Shown one piece after another: positions 37,407-47,235 of a stretch of 64,000 nucleotides of DNA. The position numbers and the translations under genes are program-made. The notes below the pieces were generated by a model. It was not told where the DNA came from, did no database searches, and saw nothing but the letters and a program-made list of their open reading frames with translations. Every line of letters begins with the position of its first letter. The first letter of the stretch is position 1. Origin of the DNA: Phytoseiulus persimilis (taxonomy: Eukaryota; Arthropoda; Arachnida; Mesostigmata; Phytoseiidae); contig CM075102.1 of the NCBI GenBank assembly GCA_037576195.1, positions 23,928,745-23,992,744 on the forward strand. The letters run 5' to 3'.

Positions 37407-38459
37407 GGAAACAATTCGGTTGCGTTTCTGGGGGCCCTACACCGCGGAGTCCATCTGATCAGATATCCTCCCGAAGTGTTTTCCGTCGTCTGCATTCGTC
37501 CAGCATCGCGAGCTCCTCAATCAGAGCAGCTAGTATACGAGTCTTTGAAGTGGGAACGAAATAAGAACCCGCCGATGCTTAATGAGACAGCTTGAAAAAA
37601 CGAGTTTCTTTGAGTGAACGGACGGCCAACGAAGGGGGAATCGTCATGCTCGTGTAATGCGTGCGGCAACGCCGTTGGAATTCCAGGAACTCCGGGGAGG
37701 TGGAGACTTGCGTCGAGGAGACGATGGGTTCGGCCGACAGACATAGCCGACTACCGAGCAGAGCCTTAGGTAGGGAGTGAGCACCGGACAGGACGACGGT
37801 TGGTGTCTAGTCCTGACTGCTGTGCGTTGTCTCATGTCTCCCGAAATTTCCTCCTCGACCAAGAACTTCAGAGAAGCTGGGAGACGGGGAGGGATTGAGC
37901 CAGTTAGTCAGGAGACAGGACTCCCGTAACGTGGTGGTGGCGGTTAAAACGACTTTCGGTGACATTCTCCCGGTGGTAGCAACTTGTTGGGACGGGAGCG
38001 CTGCAGGCCAAGCGAATCGGACGCTCAATCAAAAGAGAAACCCGGCTGCCAACTGGAACAACGGGTCCCTCTCGCTGCACGTGGGCCCAGGGCGCGCCGT
38101 AAGGCTGGTTGATGGCTAGCCGAAGTGGGATGGGGGCCCGAACGCACAAGGACAGAGGAGAGGGCTTGACAAGGTGGAGGCGAGCGCGGATCTCTCGGCC
38201 AGGAGTCGCGTCCCGAATCGAATTAAAGCCAATTTAAATCTTGTTTGAAATCTCTCCTGGCAGGAAGGCAAGCAGATAGACGGGGCGAGCAGCCCACGGG
38301 CCGTCCGGAGAAGCGGGTGGTCTGACTGGCGCGGGAGGCAAGCAGTCAGGTCAGGACTGCTCCGTCGACGTCTCGGGATATTTGCATATGCAAACCATCA
38401 TCTCCCTTCTGCACATTCTTCCGCTGCCCTTGGCCCCGAACTCACTCTTGACGTTCTCT

Positions 38460-38477
38460 CCCCCCCCCCCCCCCCCC
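38460..38477. repeat. Homopolymer of 18 C
   Basis: Eighteen consecutive C residues, seen directly. The length matches the other long C tract at 43228-43245, so homopolymer length may reflect sequencing limits. Confidence 0.9.
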
Positions 38478-38827
38478 ACGTCGTCTATCCGTCCCCCACA
38501 CATCTGAGCTGAACACTCTGTTGGGGCGTCAGCAAAGACGAGAGCGGAACGAGTTAGAGGAGGATGAGGAGGAGATGGATTTGGATGTAGAGAAGGAACA
38601 GGAGGCGGTGAATCAGGGCCGACGGAGACGCGCGTAAGAGAGGAGAGACAAATAAGAGAAGAAATAAAGAAAGCATAAAAAGATCATTTCCATCCGAAGA
38701 AGCACGAGCACGTGACCCTTGGCCTCTAGAGATGGGGAAGACGAGGGCTCGGCTCCCTGGAGTGGGGGCGGGAGGAGCAAGACAAATAGCGACACTCTCA
38801 GTTGGTTGTTTCTCGGCAAACTTTCAG

Positions 38828-38881
38828 CGCTGCTCCTGGAGTACGCTCAACTCCTTCCAGTGGGTGTCGAGCTTCAACTGA
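38828..38881 (+). CDS. 54-nt candidate exon between strong splice motifs
   Basis: An acceptor-like GGCAAACTTTCAG ends at 38827 and a perfect donor GTAAGT begins at 38882. One frame is open across the block and reads LLLEYAQLLPVGVELQL. The length is a multiple of three. No partner exon was identified, so this rests on two motifs and an open frame. Confidence 0.2.
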   Translation, partial: RCSWSTLNSFQWVSSFN

Positions 38882-40729
38882 GTAAGTGTCGGTCGTCGAG
38901 TCTCTATGTCGCACTAGCGAGTTCATCTACGACAACTTTCATAAGCCACTCACTGTGAGCCACCCTCGGATCAGGAGTTTGACGATCAGCGGGAAGGGGG
39001 GAAGATGAAGAACTTGAAGCACTGTGCGAGGAGAGAGAGAGAGGTAGATAAAGAAACAGGGAATACAGCGGGGGTCGGAGGGGCGAGGATTAGGACGTAG
39101 ATCTGCTTCAATCCGTGGCAAGTGAACGACATCACGTTTCGGAGCAGTCCTTCCGGACGGATGTTGCATCACCGAAAAAACAACAGTGCGGCGCTATCGT
39201 CTCAGAACGCTGTTTCTCGTGGGCAAGGCAGAGCGAAAACAGCTCTCCATGGTACGGAATCCGAGACGGGTTTGTTTCAGATGATTTCTCCACGAACAGA
39301 GGGCAATCGATCCCGTATTGTGACATTGGTCAGAGCTTGGGTCATGTTGCTTCGGAAGCCTGACATCCTGACCTGTACCAACAATATCGAGAACAGGACA
39401 CTTAAACATCGGAGCTGAATATAACACAAGGGCGACTGACTCGGATTCCGTTAACTCGCAATGTTGGTTACATTCAGCCTTGCCTTGAGGAGCTCTCTTT
39501 CAGGAGAACTCGCTCAGGAGAACTAGCTCCGGGAGGCGCGACCGATGACCCTGCTGGATGATGTGAACGAACACGCTAACTGCCATTGAAAGACATGACA
39601 ACTCTCGAATGCTCGGAGAGCCCCATGCGCCCGAGGATCAGATGCTACCTGACATGGTTTCACGTCTTTCGGGATTATTCTAGTCAGCTTGTTCGACAGT
39701 TGAGCGAGTGAGTGGATTCGCGATCAAGCTGGATGCTTCTGTCGCTGTTCGTAACCGAAGCCTCTTTGTGGTATGCTTCCACAATGCTACGCTTCTCAAG
39801 AAAGCTCCCCCTGGTTCCCCATTGCGCCGAAATTGGACTGCGCGAGCAAAGGTCTTGTCAGGACAATTGAGTCGGTCTGTCTGGCTGACTGTCTCTTAAG
39901 GTAGACCACACCCACAGAGGAACTTGAAAACTTCAAAAACTTGATAATTAATCGATGGTCGGCTCTCCCGTTCGTTCGATGGATCGCTCGTTCGTCGGAT
40001 GGGTTCGCGGCTTTGCGGTTGGGAAAATCCGCAGGACTCCAATGGACTCTGGACCAATAGAAAACAATGGAGAAAACTCCATTGGAAGAGACAATGATTC
40101 CATCGACGCGCTGCCCCCTACTCTCCCTCATGGAGCTTCTTTTGTTTTAAGACTATTATCGCTTTCACGCGCCTTTTACTTTTCCTGATTCGGCGGCGGC
40201 CGACGTCCTCGGCGTCGCTGCGGCTTGCGGCCAAGAAAAAGCCTTCAGCGGGGAACCGAGCGATCCGGCGGCAGCCGTACGATGCTCCAGCTCCACCTGA
40301 AAGTTTTCTGCCGGGAGTTGATGCTTGAGACTCATCACGTGACGCAACGACCCGCGTGACTCAGTTCGTGATTACAGATTACACCAGTACTCAGAACCGG
40401 TGACGCAAACGAGAAGTTCATCAAGGCGGCTCATTGGCAGGGTCGACGAGTTCAGGAGAGCGCATCGAGTCCTGATGGAAAATGAACTTTGACTCGATTG
40501 TCTTCGTTGCAAATGAGGCATAATTTCGTCTGAACGACCAACCGGGGAAATCTGTCTCTTCTCTCTCGTCGCTCCGCATTGGTTTCCCTGGTCTCGAAAT
40601 CCCGCTCGTTCGTTCGTTCGTCCGCCCGCCCGCCCGCGTTCCTGTAACTGAGCCGGCACGCCGTCTCATTACCGCCCGCTTGCCAGTCGACGTCCGTCGT
40701 CAGTGAGGTCGTCGCATCCGAGTGAGCGC

Positions 40730-40780
40730 GCACGACAATTAGTCGTGATTAATTCATTTCCAATCCTCTTTCCCCAGACT
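40730..40780. promoter_or_regulatory. Homeodomain-site cluster followed by an acceptor-like motif
   Basis: CAATTAGTCGTGATTAATTC combines a CAATTAG homeodomain core with GATTAA (an Otx/bicoid-like core) and ATTAATT within 20 bp. A pyrimidine tract ending TTTCCCCAG follows at about 40777. The motifs are seen; the role is inferred. Confidence 0.2.
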
Positions 40781-41488
40781 TTTCATCCGAGCTCCTCCTC
40801 ATCTTAGCGTCGCCGTCGTCGACGACGGCAGCGACCGTTCGTTTCGTCATCCATCCATGCTAGGACCTATCTGTTCATATTTCAACAAGAGCTTCAACGA
40901 GAGAACAGAGCCCGGAACAGAAAAAAAAAACGGACAAACCGATGATCGAGGAAGGGAAGCGACGCCCGGAAATCCCAACACGCGGCAGTCGCCGGATGCG
41001 TAACAAAACATACTAAATCTGGATTCGGATTGCGCGCTTCCATTGTCCGGGCTCCTGTGTCCGCCTGTTTGCTCGGCTGGCTTCGACTATCTGGCTGAGT
41101 GTAATCACGGTCCGTGGAGTCAGGCGGTCTGTGGGTTGAGATTAGCTGGCGCAGAAGCCGGCGAAACAAGTCGGGCAAGTGAGCTCCCCGGTACCCGTTT
41201 CATCGTCCGCGCCGTTCCTCCAACCCCTGGACTGGTTCTCCTCTCTGGTGATCTCCGAACGGGGGAGTTGTGATGATCACAACTTGCGAGAATCCAAACA
41301 TACAGACGCTCCCGAAAACAACCGACCGCATCATGTGCGACGGAGACGCTTTGTCGGGCAGTTCTCTCCGCTCTTGACCTGAACTTCGGTAGACTCGAAA
41401 GACGTTGCATCAACACATCGAATCGGCCGATACTCCTCTGTCCGGGGCCCTCGTCACGGACTTACTCCTGACTGACCGTCCTGAAAGG

Positions 41489-41932
41489 TCATGGGAGTAA
41501 CGATCGAGGGGGAAACAGCGAGAGAAAGTGTTCAGCAATCTCTTTTGATGCCATCCCACGGAGGAGCCCGGCCGGGAGGACCGGGAGCTCGGAACCCTGG
41601 ATGACTATCAGATGATCCATACCCGCGTTCCGTAGGAAAAAAAGGACCAACCCTCGTAGTGGCACCGGTGATGGCTCCGGCGGGTCAGCTCTTTCATTCC
41701 TCGCCAGGTTGAAACGCGAGGTTTCGGCGCGCACGAGCAGCTGATTCCCCGGCAGCGTTCCACCGCAGTCGTCCCCGTCCCGCCGTTTTGAGGCGAATTC
41801 CTTGCAATCCGTCGCGGGTGGAAAGAGTCTTGCGGCATGAGCGGGGACATCTGATGCAGTGGCCGTGATGATGGAGATCAGCGGCTCTGAAGCGACAACG
41901 GTGCCGAGCGTGGCGGCCTTCTCTCGGGCCAA
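41489..41932 (-). CDS. Minus-strand coding-like block, about 147 codons (unrecognised)
   Basis: GC is about 67, 51 and 66 percent at codon positions 1, 2 and 3, so position 2 is clearly lowest, as in coding DNA. The open frame begins in LAREKAATLGTVVASEPLI and ends at a TGA at 41489-41491. It contains a Ser/Thr-rich segment (ISIITATASDVPAHAARLF), two cysteines near CKEFASKRRDGDDC, and a hydrophobic C-terminal half (LRGLVLFFLRNAGMDHLIVI). There is no ATG at its start, so an upstream exon would be needed. It is the most downstream of a series of minus-strand blocks reaching 44382 and may be the 3' end of the same gene. No family was recognised. Confidence 0.35.
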   Translation of the reverse strand: MAREKAATLGTVVASEPLISIITATASDVPAHAARLFPPATDCKEFASKRRDGDDCGGTLPGNQLLVRAETSRFNLARNERADPPEPSPVPLRGLVLFFLRNAGMDHLIVIQGSELPVLPAGLLRGMASKEIAEHFLSLFPPRSLLP

Positions 41933-42307
41933 TGATTGATATTAAAGACGCAATAAGCCAATATGTTGTAGTATCAGCAGGATTCCACCCCTTCTCGGCT
42001 CACTGGATCCGAGTCGGGTGTATAGCACCTATGGGAGGAGATTCTTGGGGGAGAACGACCACCAGCGCCGGGCGGTGGGGGCGACGACCAAGCTCGTAGT
42101 AGATAGAAACAACTCCTGAGGGTGCGCCCGGAAACAGACAAAAATTCTCTAAGCGTTGTGAAAGTCGCTTGAAAGATACGCTCGGAGGCTGGCGGGCTCT
42201 CGCTCGCCTGGCAACGGCGACCGACGCAGTGGTTCGTAGCTGTTCTGAACGATGCTCGAGGCGTATAAAAGCTTCTCAGCATAGACACAAGGAGACACCA
42301 TAAGAAA

Positions 42308-42527
42308 CTATATGGCATCCACTCCAGGGTCAATCCGCGAGCCATAAACGCCATCCAGCCGGCCCGCAGCGGTGGCAGCATTCGCATGTGGAACGATGAC
42401 GACAACGGCTATGATGGAGGGGCAGATGGAGATCACCAGTAGGATGGCGGCAAAGACGGGACCATATGCAGACTGCACACTGCCACCACGATCGCCGCAC
42501 GCAGCGGAATTGTTCTCCTGGGTGTAG
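42308..42527 (-). CDS. Minus-strand terminal exon candidate with a transmembrane segment
   Basis: An acceptor-like GCGTTGCCCTTAG precedes 42527 and the frame is open to a TAG at 42308-42310. Codon-position GC is about 66, 47 and 65 percent, strongly coding-like. The translation begins YTQENNSAACGDRGG and continues with a membrane-spanning run (PVFAAILLVISICPSIIAV, then VVIVPHANAA). It ends in a short tail, RIDPGVDAI. An N-glycosylation site (NNS) lies before the membrane segment and a tail ending D-A-I lies after it, consistent with a single-pass surface protein whose last residues could suit a PDZ domain that takes an acidic -2 position. That interpretation is inference. No upstream exon was proven. 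Confidence 0.4.
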
Positions 42528-42614
42528 CTAAGGGCAACGCACTTGGCAACAAGGCAAACGAACAAGCGGCAATGTCATCTCGCAGGATCGTTCCTCCCAT
42601 ATGCTCGTTCTGCT

Positions 42615-42857
42615 TTAGCCGGTCAAACGACTGAGCGCATGGGCCGACGAACATATTGAAACAAATCCTGCAGCAACTCTCAGCGAGTGCTTCAGTCGTC
42701 GTCTTCTGAGGAACTCCTCTCCGATGTTTCTCAGAGCGCGTGTAGTACAGTTTCGAGGGACGTTCACTAAGCTTTGACCGAGTTCGTCAGCCAGAAACCC
42801 GGCCGTCGCCACGCAGGGGTCAAACACGTTGTGTTTTCCGAGCTCGGACGGCGCATC
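42615..42857 (-). CDS. Minus-strand coding-like block, 80 residues (unrecognised)
   Basis: A TAG that ends an acceptor-like TGCGCTGTGGTTAG opens a frame reading DAPSELGKHNVFDPCVATA, continuing with an amphipathic basic helix (ALRNIGEEFLRRRRLKHSL) to a TAA at 42615-42617. It overlaps the 3' end of the block at 42820-43044, which is in a different frame. The pair could be separated by splicing, or be one ancestral frame broken by an indel in the 40-bp overlap. No recognised family. Confidence 0.3.
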   Translation of the reverse strand, partial: DAPSELGKHNVFDPCVATAGFLADELGQSLVNVPRNCTTRALRNIGEEFLRRRRLKHSLRVAAGFVSICSSAHALSRLTG

Positions 42858-43044
42858 CTAACCACAGCGCAACTCTGAGGACGGTACCGTTTGGTATCGT
42901 CTTGATGCGTCTCGGTTTTTCGGGCTCCAACATAAGAACATCGCAGTCCGCGAACAGCCATGTGTGAACAGTCCTGAGCTCGTCGACGGCAAGCGCCTTC
43001 TGAACAGCGGAGTCGATATGAATCCATGCGGCCGAATCTTGTCG
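42820..43044 (-). CDS. Minus-strand coding-like block, 74 codons (unrecognised)
   Basis: The frame runs from a TGA at 43045-43047 to a TGA at 42820-42822. Codon-position GC is about 62, 47 and 64 percent. The translation looks like a folded alpha/beta segment: AAWIHIDSAVQKALAVDE, then RTVHTWLFADCDVLMLEP, then IKTIPNGTVLRVALWLG. The frame enters without an ATG; an acceptor-like position lies at CTGACGACAAG. It precedes, out of frame, the block at 42615-42857. Together they suggest a gene with very short introns or a pseudogene. Confidence 0.35.
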   Translation of the reverse strand, partial: RQDSAAWIHIDSAVQKALAVDELRTVHTWLFADCDVLMLEPEKPRRIKTIPNGTVLRVALWLGCAVRARKTQRV

Positions 43045-43227
43045 TCAGAATCCGAGCGCTGCGGTTCAATCTGCGCTGGAATGTGTGAGTTGGACGCAGT
43101 CCGCGTTGCTGGAAGCGAGGAATCGAGAGAGAGGAGTTCCGCCCGGGAGTTCTGGTTTCGCGCCGTTTGTGAACCTCACCGTCATCAGGGATTGATTCGC
43201 CCACCTGTTGCTCTCACTCTCTAAGAA

Positions 43228-43245
43228 CCCCCCCCCCCCCCCCCC
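43228..43245. repeat. Homopolymer of 18 C
   Basis: Eighteen consecutive C residues. It lies between coding-like minus-strand blocks, so within a gene model it would be intronic (a G tract in the transcript). Confidence 0.9.
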
Positions 43246-43254
43246 GAAATACAC

Positions 43255-43761
43255 TCACGCTGACCTACCGAGTATGTCGTCGGCTAGTCTCAGGGACAGC
43301 GCGTTCCTGAAGCCAAGGCCGACGAGAGCAAGCGAGAATCCTACCTGCACAGCGGGCGTCGTGTCCAACAAAACGTTTCGAGATGCCTCGGCCTCGTAAG
43401 AGAAGGCCGCCAGGCCAGAGCGGCCAGTTCGGCCCGCGCGTTGAAGGCTGGGCTCGTTTCCAGGATCTCCGAAGGTTATAGGAGCTAGATCGCAGCGTGA
43501 GAGCTCATTAGCTGAAAAAGCGTATGCATTTTGGATGAGCTTGCGGTGGGATGCTGGACAGCCGAGAGAATCCAGGGGGCGGGGGGAGTCGAGGACGCCA
43601 CCAAGGAATCCGAGGGAGTGGATCCGAGGGAATGTCAGCTCTCTCGCGACACAGTCAGGCGTGGGGGAACTAGTGGTTGCGGCATTTTCTTGTACGCTTG
43701 TTGGGTCGAAGACGCCTCTACCATAGGCTTGACATCGGCGGTTGTTTGAGCACCCGAACAC
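43255..43761 (-). CDS. Minus-strand open frame of 168 codons (unrecognised)
   Basis: The frame ends at a TGA at 43255-43257. Its second half is coding-like in codon-position GC (about 69, 52 and 67 percent) and reads PSLQRAGRTGRSGLAAFSYE. After CTGTGCAG there is a donor-like GTAGGA, so the following hydrophobic run (VGFSLALVGLGF) may be intron read-through. A second frame across the same bases (EILETSPAFNARAELAALAW) is equally plausible, so frame choice is uncertain. The first half overlaps the block at 43635-44009 in another frame. Confidence 0.25.
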   Translation of the reverse strand: MFGCSNNRRCQAYGRGVFDPTSVQENAATTSSPTPDCVARELTFPRIHSLGFLGGVLDSPRPLDSLGCPASHRKLIQNAYAFSANELSRCDLAPITFGDPGNEPSLQRAGRTGRSGLAAFSYEAEASRNVLLDTTPAVQVGFSLALVGLGFRNALSLRLADDILGRSA

Positions 43762-44009
43762 GCGCGGTCACCTGACTCGGAATGCATTTCCAGATTTTCG
43801 ACGAACGAAGCCGACGGTTCGACGAACAAATGATGCGCGAGGTTCTCGGTCAGAGCTTTCATCGGTACGTTCGAGGTTAGGTTCGTGTGCCCTGACTCGA
43901 CCGTTCCCAGACAACGTTGGGTGATCTTCGTGGTTATGGGTCCAATATCGATGTCGGACGAGGTGTCAGAATGTCTGGCTGACTTGATTCTACCGTGCAC
44001 GACCCTCAC
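43635..44009 (-). CDS. Minus-strand open frame of 123 codons (unrecognised)
   Basis: The translation is hydrophilic and Ser/Thr/Glu-rich (SDTSSDIDIGPITTKITQR, then FVENLEMHSESGDRACSG), suiting a flexible linker or cytoplasmic region. It ends at a TGA at 43635-43637. Its 5' edge abuts the stop of the block at 44006-44382, one frame away, at a 10-bp tandem duplication (44006-44025). No domain was recognised. Confidence 0.3.
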   Translation of the reverse strand: MRVVHGRIKSARHSDTSSDIDIGPITTKITQRCLGTVESGHTNLTSNVPMKALTENLAHHLFVEPSASFVENLEMHSESGDRACSGAQTTADVKPMVEASSTQQAYKKMPQPLVPPRLTVSRES

Positions 44010-44382
44010 ATAGGATCACATAGGAGCGGAACTCGCTCGAGGACTGGGATCGAGCTCGATAGCTTCGGGTCGTTCGTGGTGCGGTTGGGTCCGAAGACCA
44101 CGGAGCTTGCACCGGGCGGGGTAGAGTCCGCATCAGGTCGTGTGTTGGCCTCCGCGATTGATGCACTGTTGCAGCTTCTGGAAACACGCTCCTTCTCGGC
44201 CCATTGAAGGCAAATTCTCAGCGCCACATCACAGTGCTCTGCGGTTGCTGCGAGAACTCGACTGCGGGGATTCCTGTGACTCCACGAGACGATGGGCCCT
44301 GACGCCAGCACCAGGTCACGGATCTGTGCTTTCCACAGGTCAGAATGTCCCGGTTGGTTTTGTTCATGAAAGAATTTACAGC
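44006..44382 (-). CDS. Minus-strand exon-like block, about 124 residues (unrecognised)
   Basis: An acceptor-like CAGTTTTTGAG precedes 44382. The frame is then open to a TGA at 44006-44008. Codon-position GC is about 65, 50 and 66 percent. The first part is helix-rich, like an alpha-solenoid repeat (SDLWKAQIRDLVLASGP, then AATAEHCDVALRICLQWAEK). The second part is polar and Pro/Ser/Asn-rich. It heads the minus-strand series that runs down to 41489. A repeat-type scaffold protein is a guess; no family was identified. Confidence 0.35.
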
Positions 44383-44432
44383 CTCAAAAACTGACTGTGC
44401 GTCCTCGTTGTTGCTTCAATTCGCTCTTACTC

Positions 44433-44702
44433 ATGGCTGACGAGCCTAGAAACACAATTATATTGGGAACCACGATAGCTGGTGACTTCTGCTCACAATC
44501 AGTCGCATTCGAAGCGGAAGGTCTTTTCACATCGTATTCGCCCTTTCCCGAGTTCTCCGAAGTCAGAATTGCCGAGCTGAGTCAAGGAGAATCGGAAACT
44601 CAGCGACGAAAATTCAAGAATGCACAAATTGCTTCATCTCAACAGATTGATCACCCTGCTTGCAGAATATCAGGAGCAGTTTCTATGAATCTTCGAACGT
44701 GA
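44433..44702 (+). CDS. Plus-strand ATG open frame, 89 residues (unrecognised)
   Basis: ATGGCTGACGAG gives a fair start context (G at +4). The chain begins MADEPRNTIILGTTIAGDF, is acidic to polar, and ends at a TGA. Third-position GC is only about one half, so coding bias is weak. It lies just beyond the 5' edge of the minus-strand series and would be divergent from it. It may be a chance frame. Confidence 0.2.
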   Translation: MADEPRNTIILGTTIAGDFCSQSVAFEAEGLFTSYSPFPEFSEVRIAELSQGESETQRRKFKNAQIASSQQIDHPACRISGAVSMNLRT

Positions 44703-46040
44703 TGCGCCGGAGTCGGTGGCTCAGAGTTTGCTTTCCGAGTCCCACAACGCGGTTCTAAGCAAACGATCCCCTGAAGCGGATGATAGCTGTCTCTTCCTCG
44801 AGATGAGACCTCGCTCGAGAGCCTTGATAGGAACTGACCTCTTCATGACTCATCTGATTTTAGAGACGTCACATGCTGGGGAGCGGTTGCGCCGGGACGT
44901 TTCAACTCCCATGACAACTCCGGCAAGGGCGTGACGCAGGAACGGGATCGGTGTTCGACTCTCGAAACGGCTGTGCTCTGGCCCCTTCATGCGATGATGA
45001 TGCTATTCTTCTATTATTCTTTTGCTTCCTCTACCCCGCTCGATTGCGAACAAGAACGACAAAAACCGGGCGAGGCACAAAGTCGCATCGTTCTTTCGGC
45101 AGTCGTTCTGTCTGTTCGTTTGTCCATCCGTCCGCCGGTTCGGTTGCAGTTTCTCGCTGAGCGCATGATGCGTTTATACTTGTATTATCGTTGAGCGTGC
45201 CGCCGCGCCCGCTGCTACTACTGCTAGTGGTGTTTTTCCTGTATTACAAATGTCCTGTGCATTTTTATGACACCGCAGCGGAGAGAGCACGATGTGATGT
45301 CCTGGTGTGATGTTAGCACATCCTGCCTCAAGCCAGCCAGCCTCCTTTTTATGCCGAAACCAGGAACTCAGCACCGTTGCGCACCATAACGACCATCAGC
45401 CGGAGACATCCGCATCGCAACTTCAGCGGTTCGCTCCGAGGAGCTCGTAGATGATGACATCTCTTCGAACTCGGGTTCCGCGGCGTTGAAATTCAGAGTA
45501 CCTCTGATTTTCTCCAACCAGCCGGGAAGTCAGTCCGCGTGTTTCCCAATCTCCAGTACCTCGGCATGCCCTCGAACGCAACCGGTCTCCTTTTACATCT
45601 GGGCGATCCGGAAAAATGACATTCGAGAATAAGTGCCGCTCGCTCGCCGTCTCGCACACAGCGGGCCGAGATAAGGCGAATGGGCAAAACGTCCTTGTGG
45701 AAAGCGGAGGGGCACGAGAGGGCATGGTGAGAGCCGGAGGAGTAGAATCGCGTGGACCGAGCACCGAAAGAAACAACGGATCGACACCATCAGTGACAGA
45801 GAAAGAGCAGTCGGCCGCACGAAACGCCGGATAGTGTGCGACCGACTCGTCGAGCGAAAGCAAGGAAGCACCGTTTCCGCGCGTTTTTGTCTCGCTGCTG
45901 GATGATCCGGACAGCGGGGACCGTTTCGACCGCTCATACTACATGCTCGCACACTGTGCGCTACATGCAAACTACATGGCGTGCCATCGTGCAAACCAAG
46001 GAGCAGAGGCAAGCAAAACGAGCCCTGTCTAGCCGCATAT
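44703..46040. other. No supported gene
   Basis: Frames are short. A plus frame at 44716-44934 follows 44433-44702 in another frame without a splice motif between them. A minus-strand frame of 146 codons at 45423-45863 is opposed and motif-free. Confidence 0.5.
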
Positions 46041-46080
46041 TATATAAAAGAGAGAAACAGAAACGAGAGACTCACTTTTA
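46041..46080 (+). promoter_or_regulatory. TATA box plus initiator candidate
   Basis: TATATAAAAG at 46041-46050 is followed by CTCACTTT, whose A at 46074 lies 31 nt downstream of the TATAAAA at 46043. That matches arthropod core-promoter spacing for a TATA box and a TCA-type initiator. The transcript would begin with a short leader in which the first ATG (46098) is followed at once by TAA. A donor-like GTGAGG at 46192 could end a noncoding first exon. No downstream coding exon was identified. Confidence 0.3.
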
Positions 46081-46310
46081 TTCCGTCGTCCTCTAGAATG
46101 TAACGGCTTCGGCGACCCGGGGTAGCCAAAGATACACCCTATCACACGCAGACGGAGGGAGGCGGCAGGATTCATCGGATAGTGTTAGTAGGTGAGGATG
46201 TACAGACCGACGACTGCGTAGATGTATGTGCATGTCTGGCCAAGTCTCGTTGGCTGGTCAGCGCGATCGAGGATGGCTGGAAGTGGGAGAGGCGGCGAGG
46301 AAAGGTCGGC

Positions 46311-46474
46311 TGGATGGATGGATGAATGAACGAATGGATGGATTTGAATCGTGTTGATAGAAAACAACAAGACCTCATGAATGCGAATGACTCCGAATGG
46401 GAGCTTGAGGAGATGTTATTATGCTGAGTGTCTCTTTGTATACGCTCCGAGTGGCTGTCTGTCTGTCTGTCTGT
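46311..46474. repeat. Tetranucleotide microsatellites
   Basis: TGGA/TGAA-type repeats lie at about 46311-46343 and (CTGT)5 at 46455-46474. Seen directly. Confidence 0.9.
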
Positions 46475-47221
46475 CTCTCTTTCCGTCCGTCCAGCTGGCC
46501 CGCGAGCGGAGGGGCCACTGTGTTCACTCGACAGGATTGGTGAATGAGCGACAACCTCGTGGAAAACGAGTCTGAACCCCCGCACTAGTCCTGCCTCTGC
46601 AACACATCCACCGAGCGGCTATCTACTTTTGTAACCTGCATGACGTGGCCGTTGTCCGAGTCCTGTGCGGATCTGTGGAAGCTAGGCATAGGAATCAAGC
46701 TCAGGATCGCCGGACACACGGAGCGACTCGAGCCTTCGGATGGATGGCACTAGCATAGACCCGAGCACAGCCACCAGAGTAGGCAGACGGACGCGGAAAC
46801 GGCAGGCGCAGCGGCCGGGGCCGAGAGGTGGGAACGGGAACTCATTTTTACAGCAGAACGACGACAGAGAGACGATGACTTGGAGAATTCAGTGTGGGAT
46901 TGAAGAGATGATTGTGTTTTGAGAAAGCAGTCGTCGGCTTCGGGCGGGCGAGCAGGCAGCTTGGCTGGCTGTCTCGAAGAAAGGACTCCGCGTCATTTGT
47001 CAAAGGTGTCACCAACCCCGAAGCAGAGGAAGCTTTGCGACTAGACGAACACTGGGAGAAAGAGACGAAGGCCGGAAGAAAAAGCGAATCGTGAAAAAAA
47101 AAAACTGGAGTCTACTGCGCACTCTGCCTCGCCCCCTCTCGATTTCCAACCCCATTTTCGTGGTCGCCGGCGCAACTTCCTCGGCTTGCCCTGTTAGTCG
47201 AATCTCGGTCGGATTGTTCCT

Positions 47222-47235
47222 CGGCTCGCCCTTCT
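47222..47235. repeat. Target-site duplication, left copy
   Basis: CGGCTCGCCCTTCT is identical to the right copy at 47509-47522 and flanks the tRNA-derived element exactly. Confidence 0.85.

Larger units (their letters stand above)
37407..41488. other. No supported gene apart from a small exon candidate; poly-C tract and an AT-rich island
   Basis: The stretch contains an 18-nt C tract, a 54-nt exon candidate at 38828-38881 and a possible regulatory island near 40735-40775. Open frames are short and motif-free. Confidence 0.45.

Noticed and set aside
39593..39612. TGAAAGACATG, the start of microRNA miR-71
   Set aside because: The rest of the mature sequence differs and no hairpin arm is present.
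43414..43443. QRAGRTGRSG resembling helicase motif VI
   Set aside because: No other helicase motif is present nearby, and a competing frame over the same bases is as plausible.
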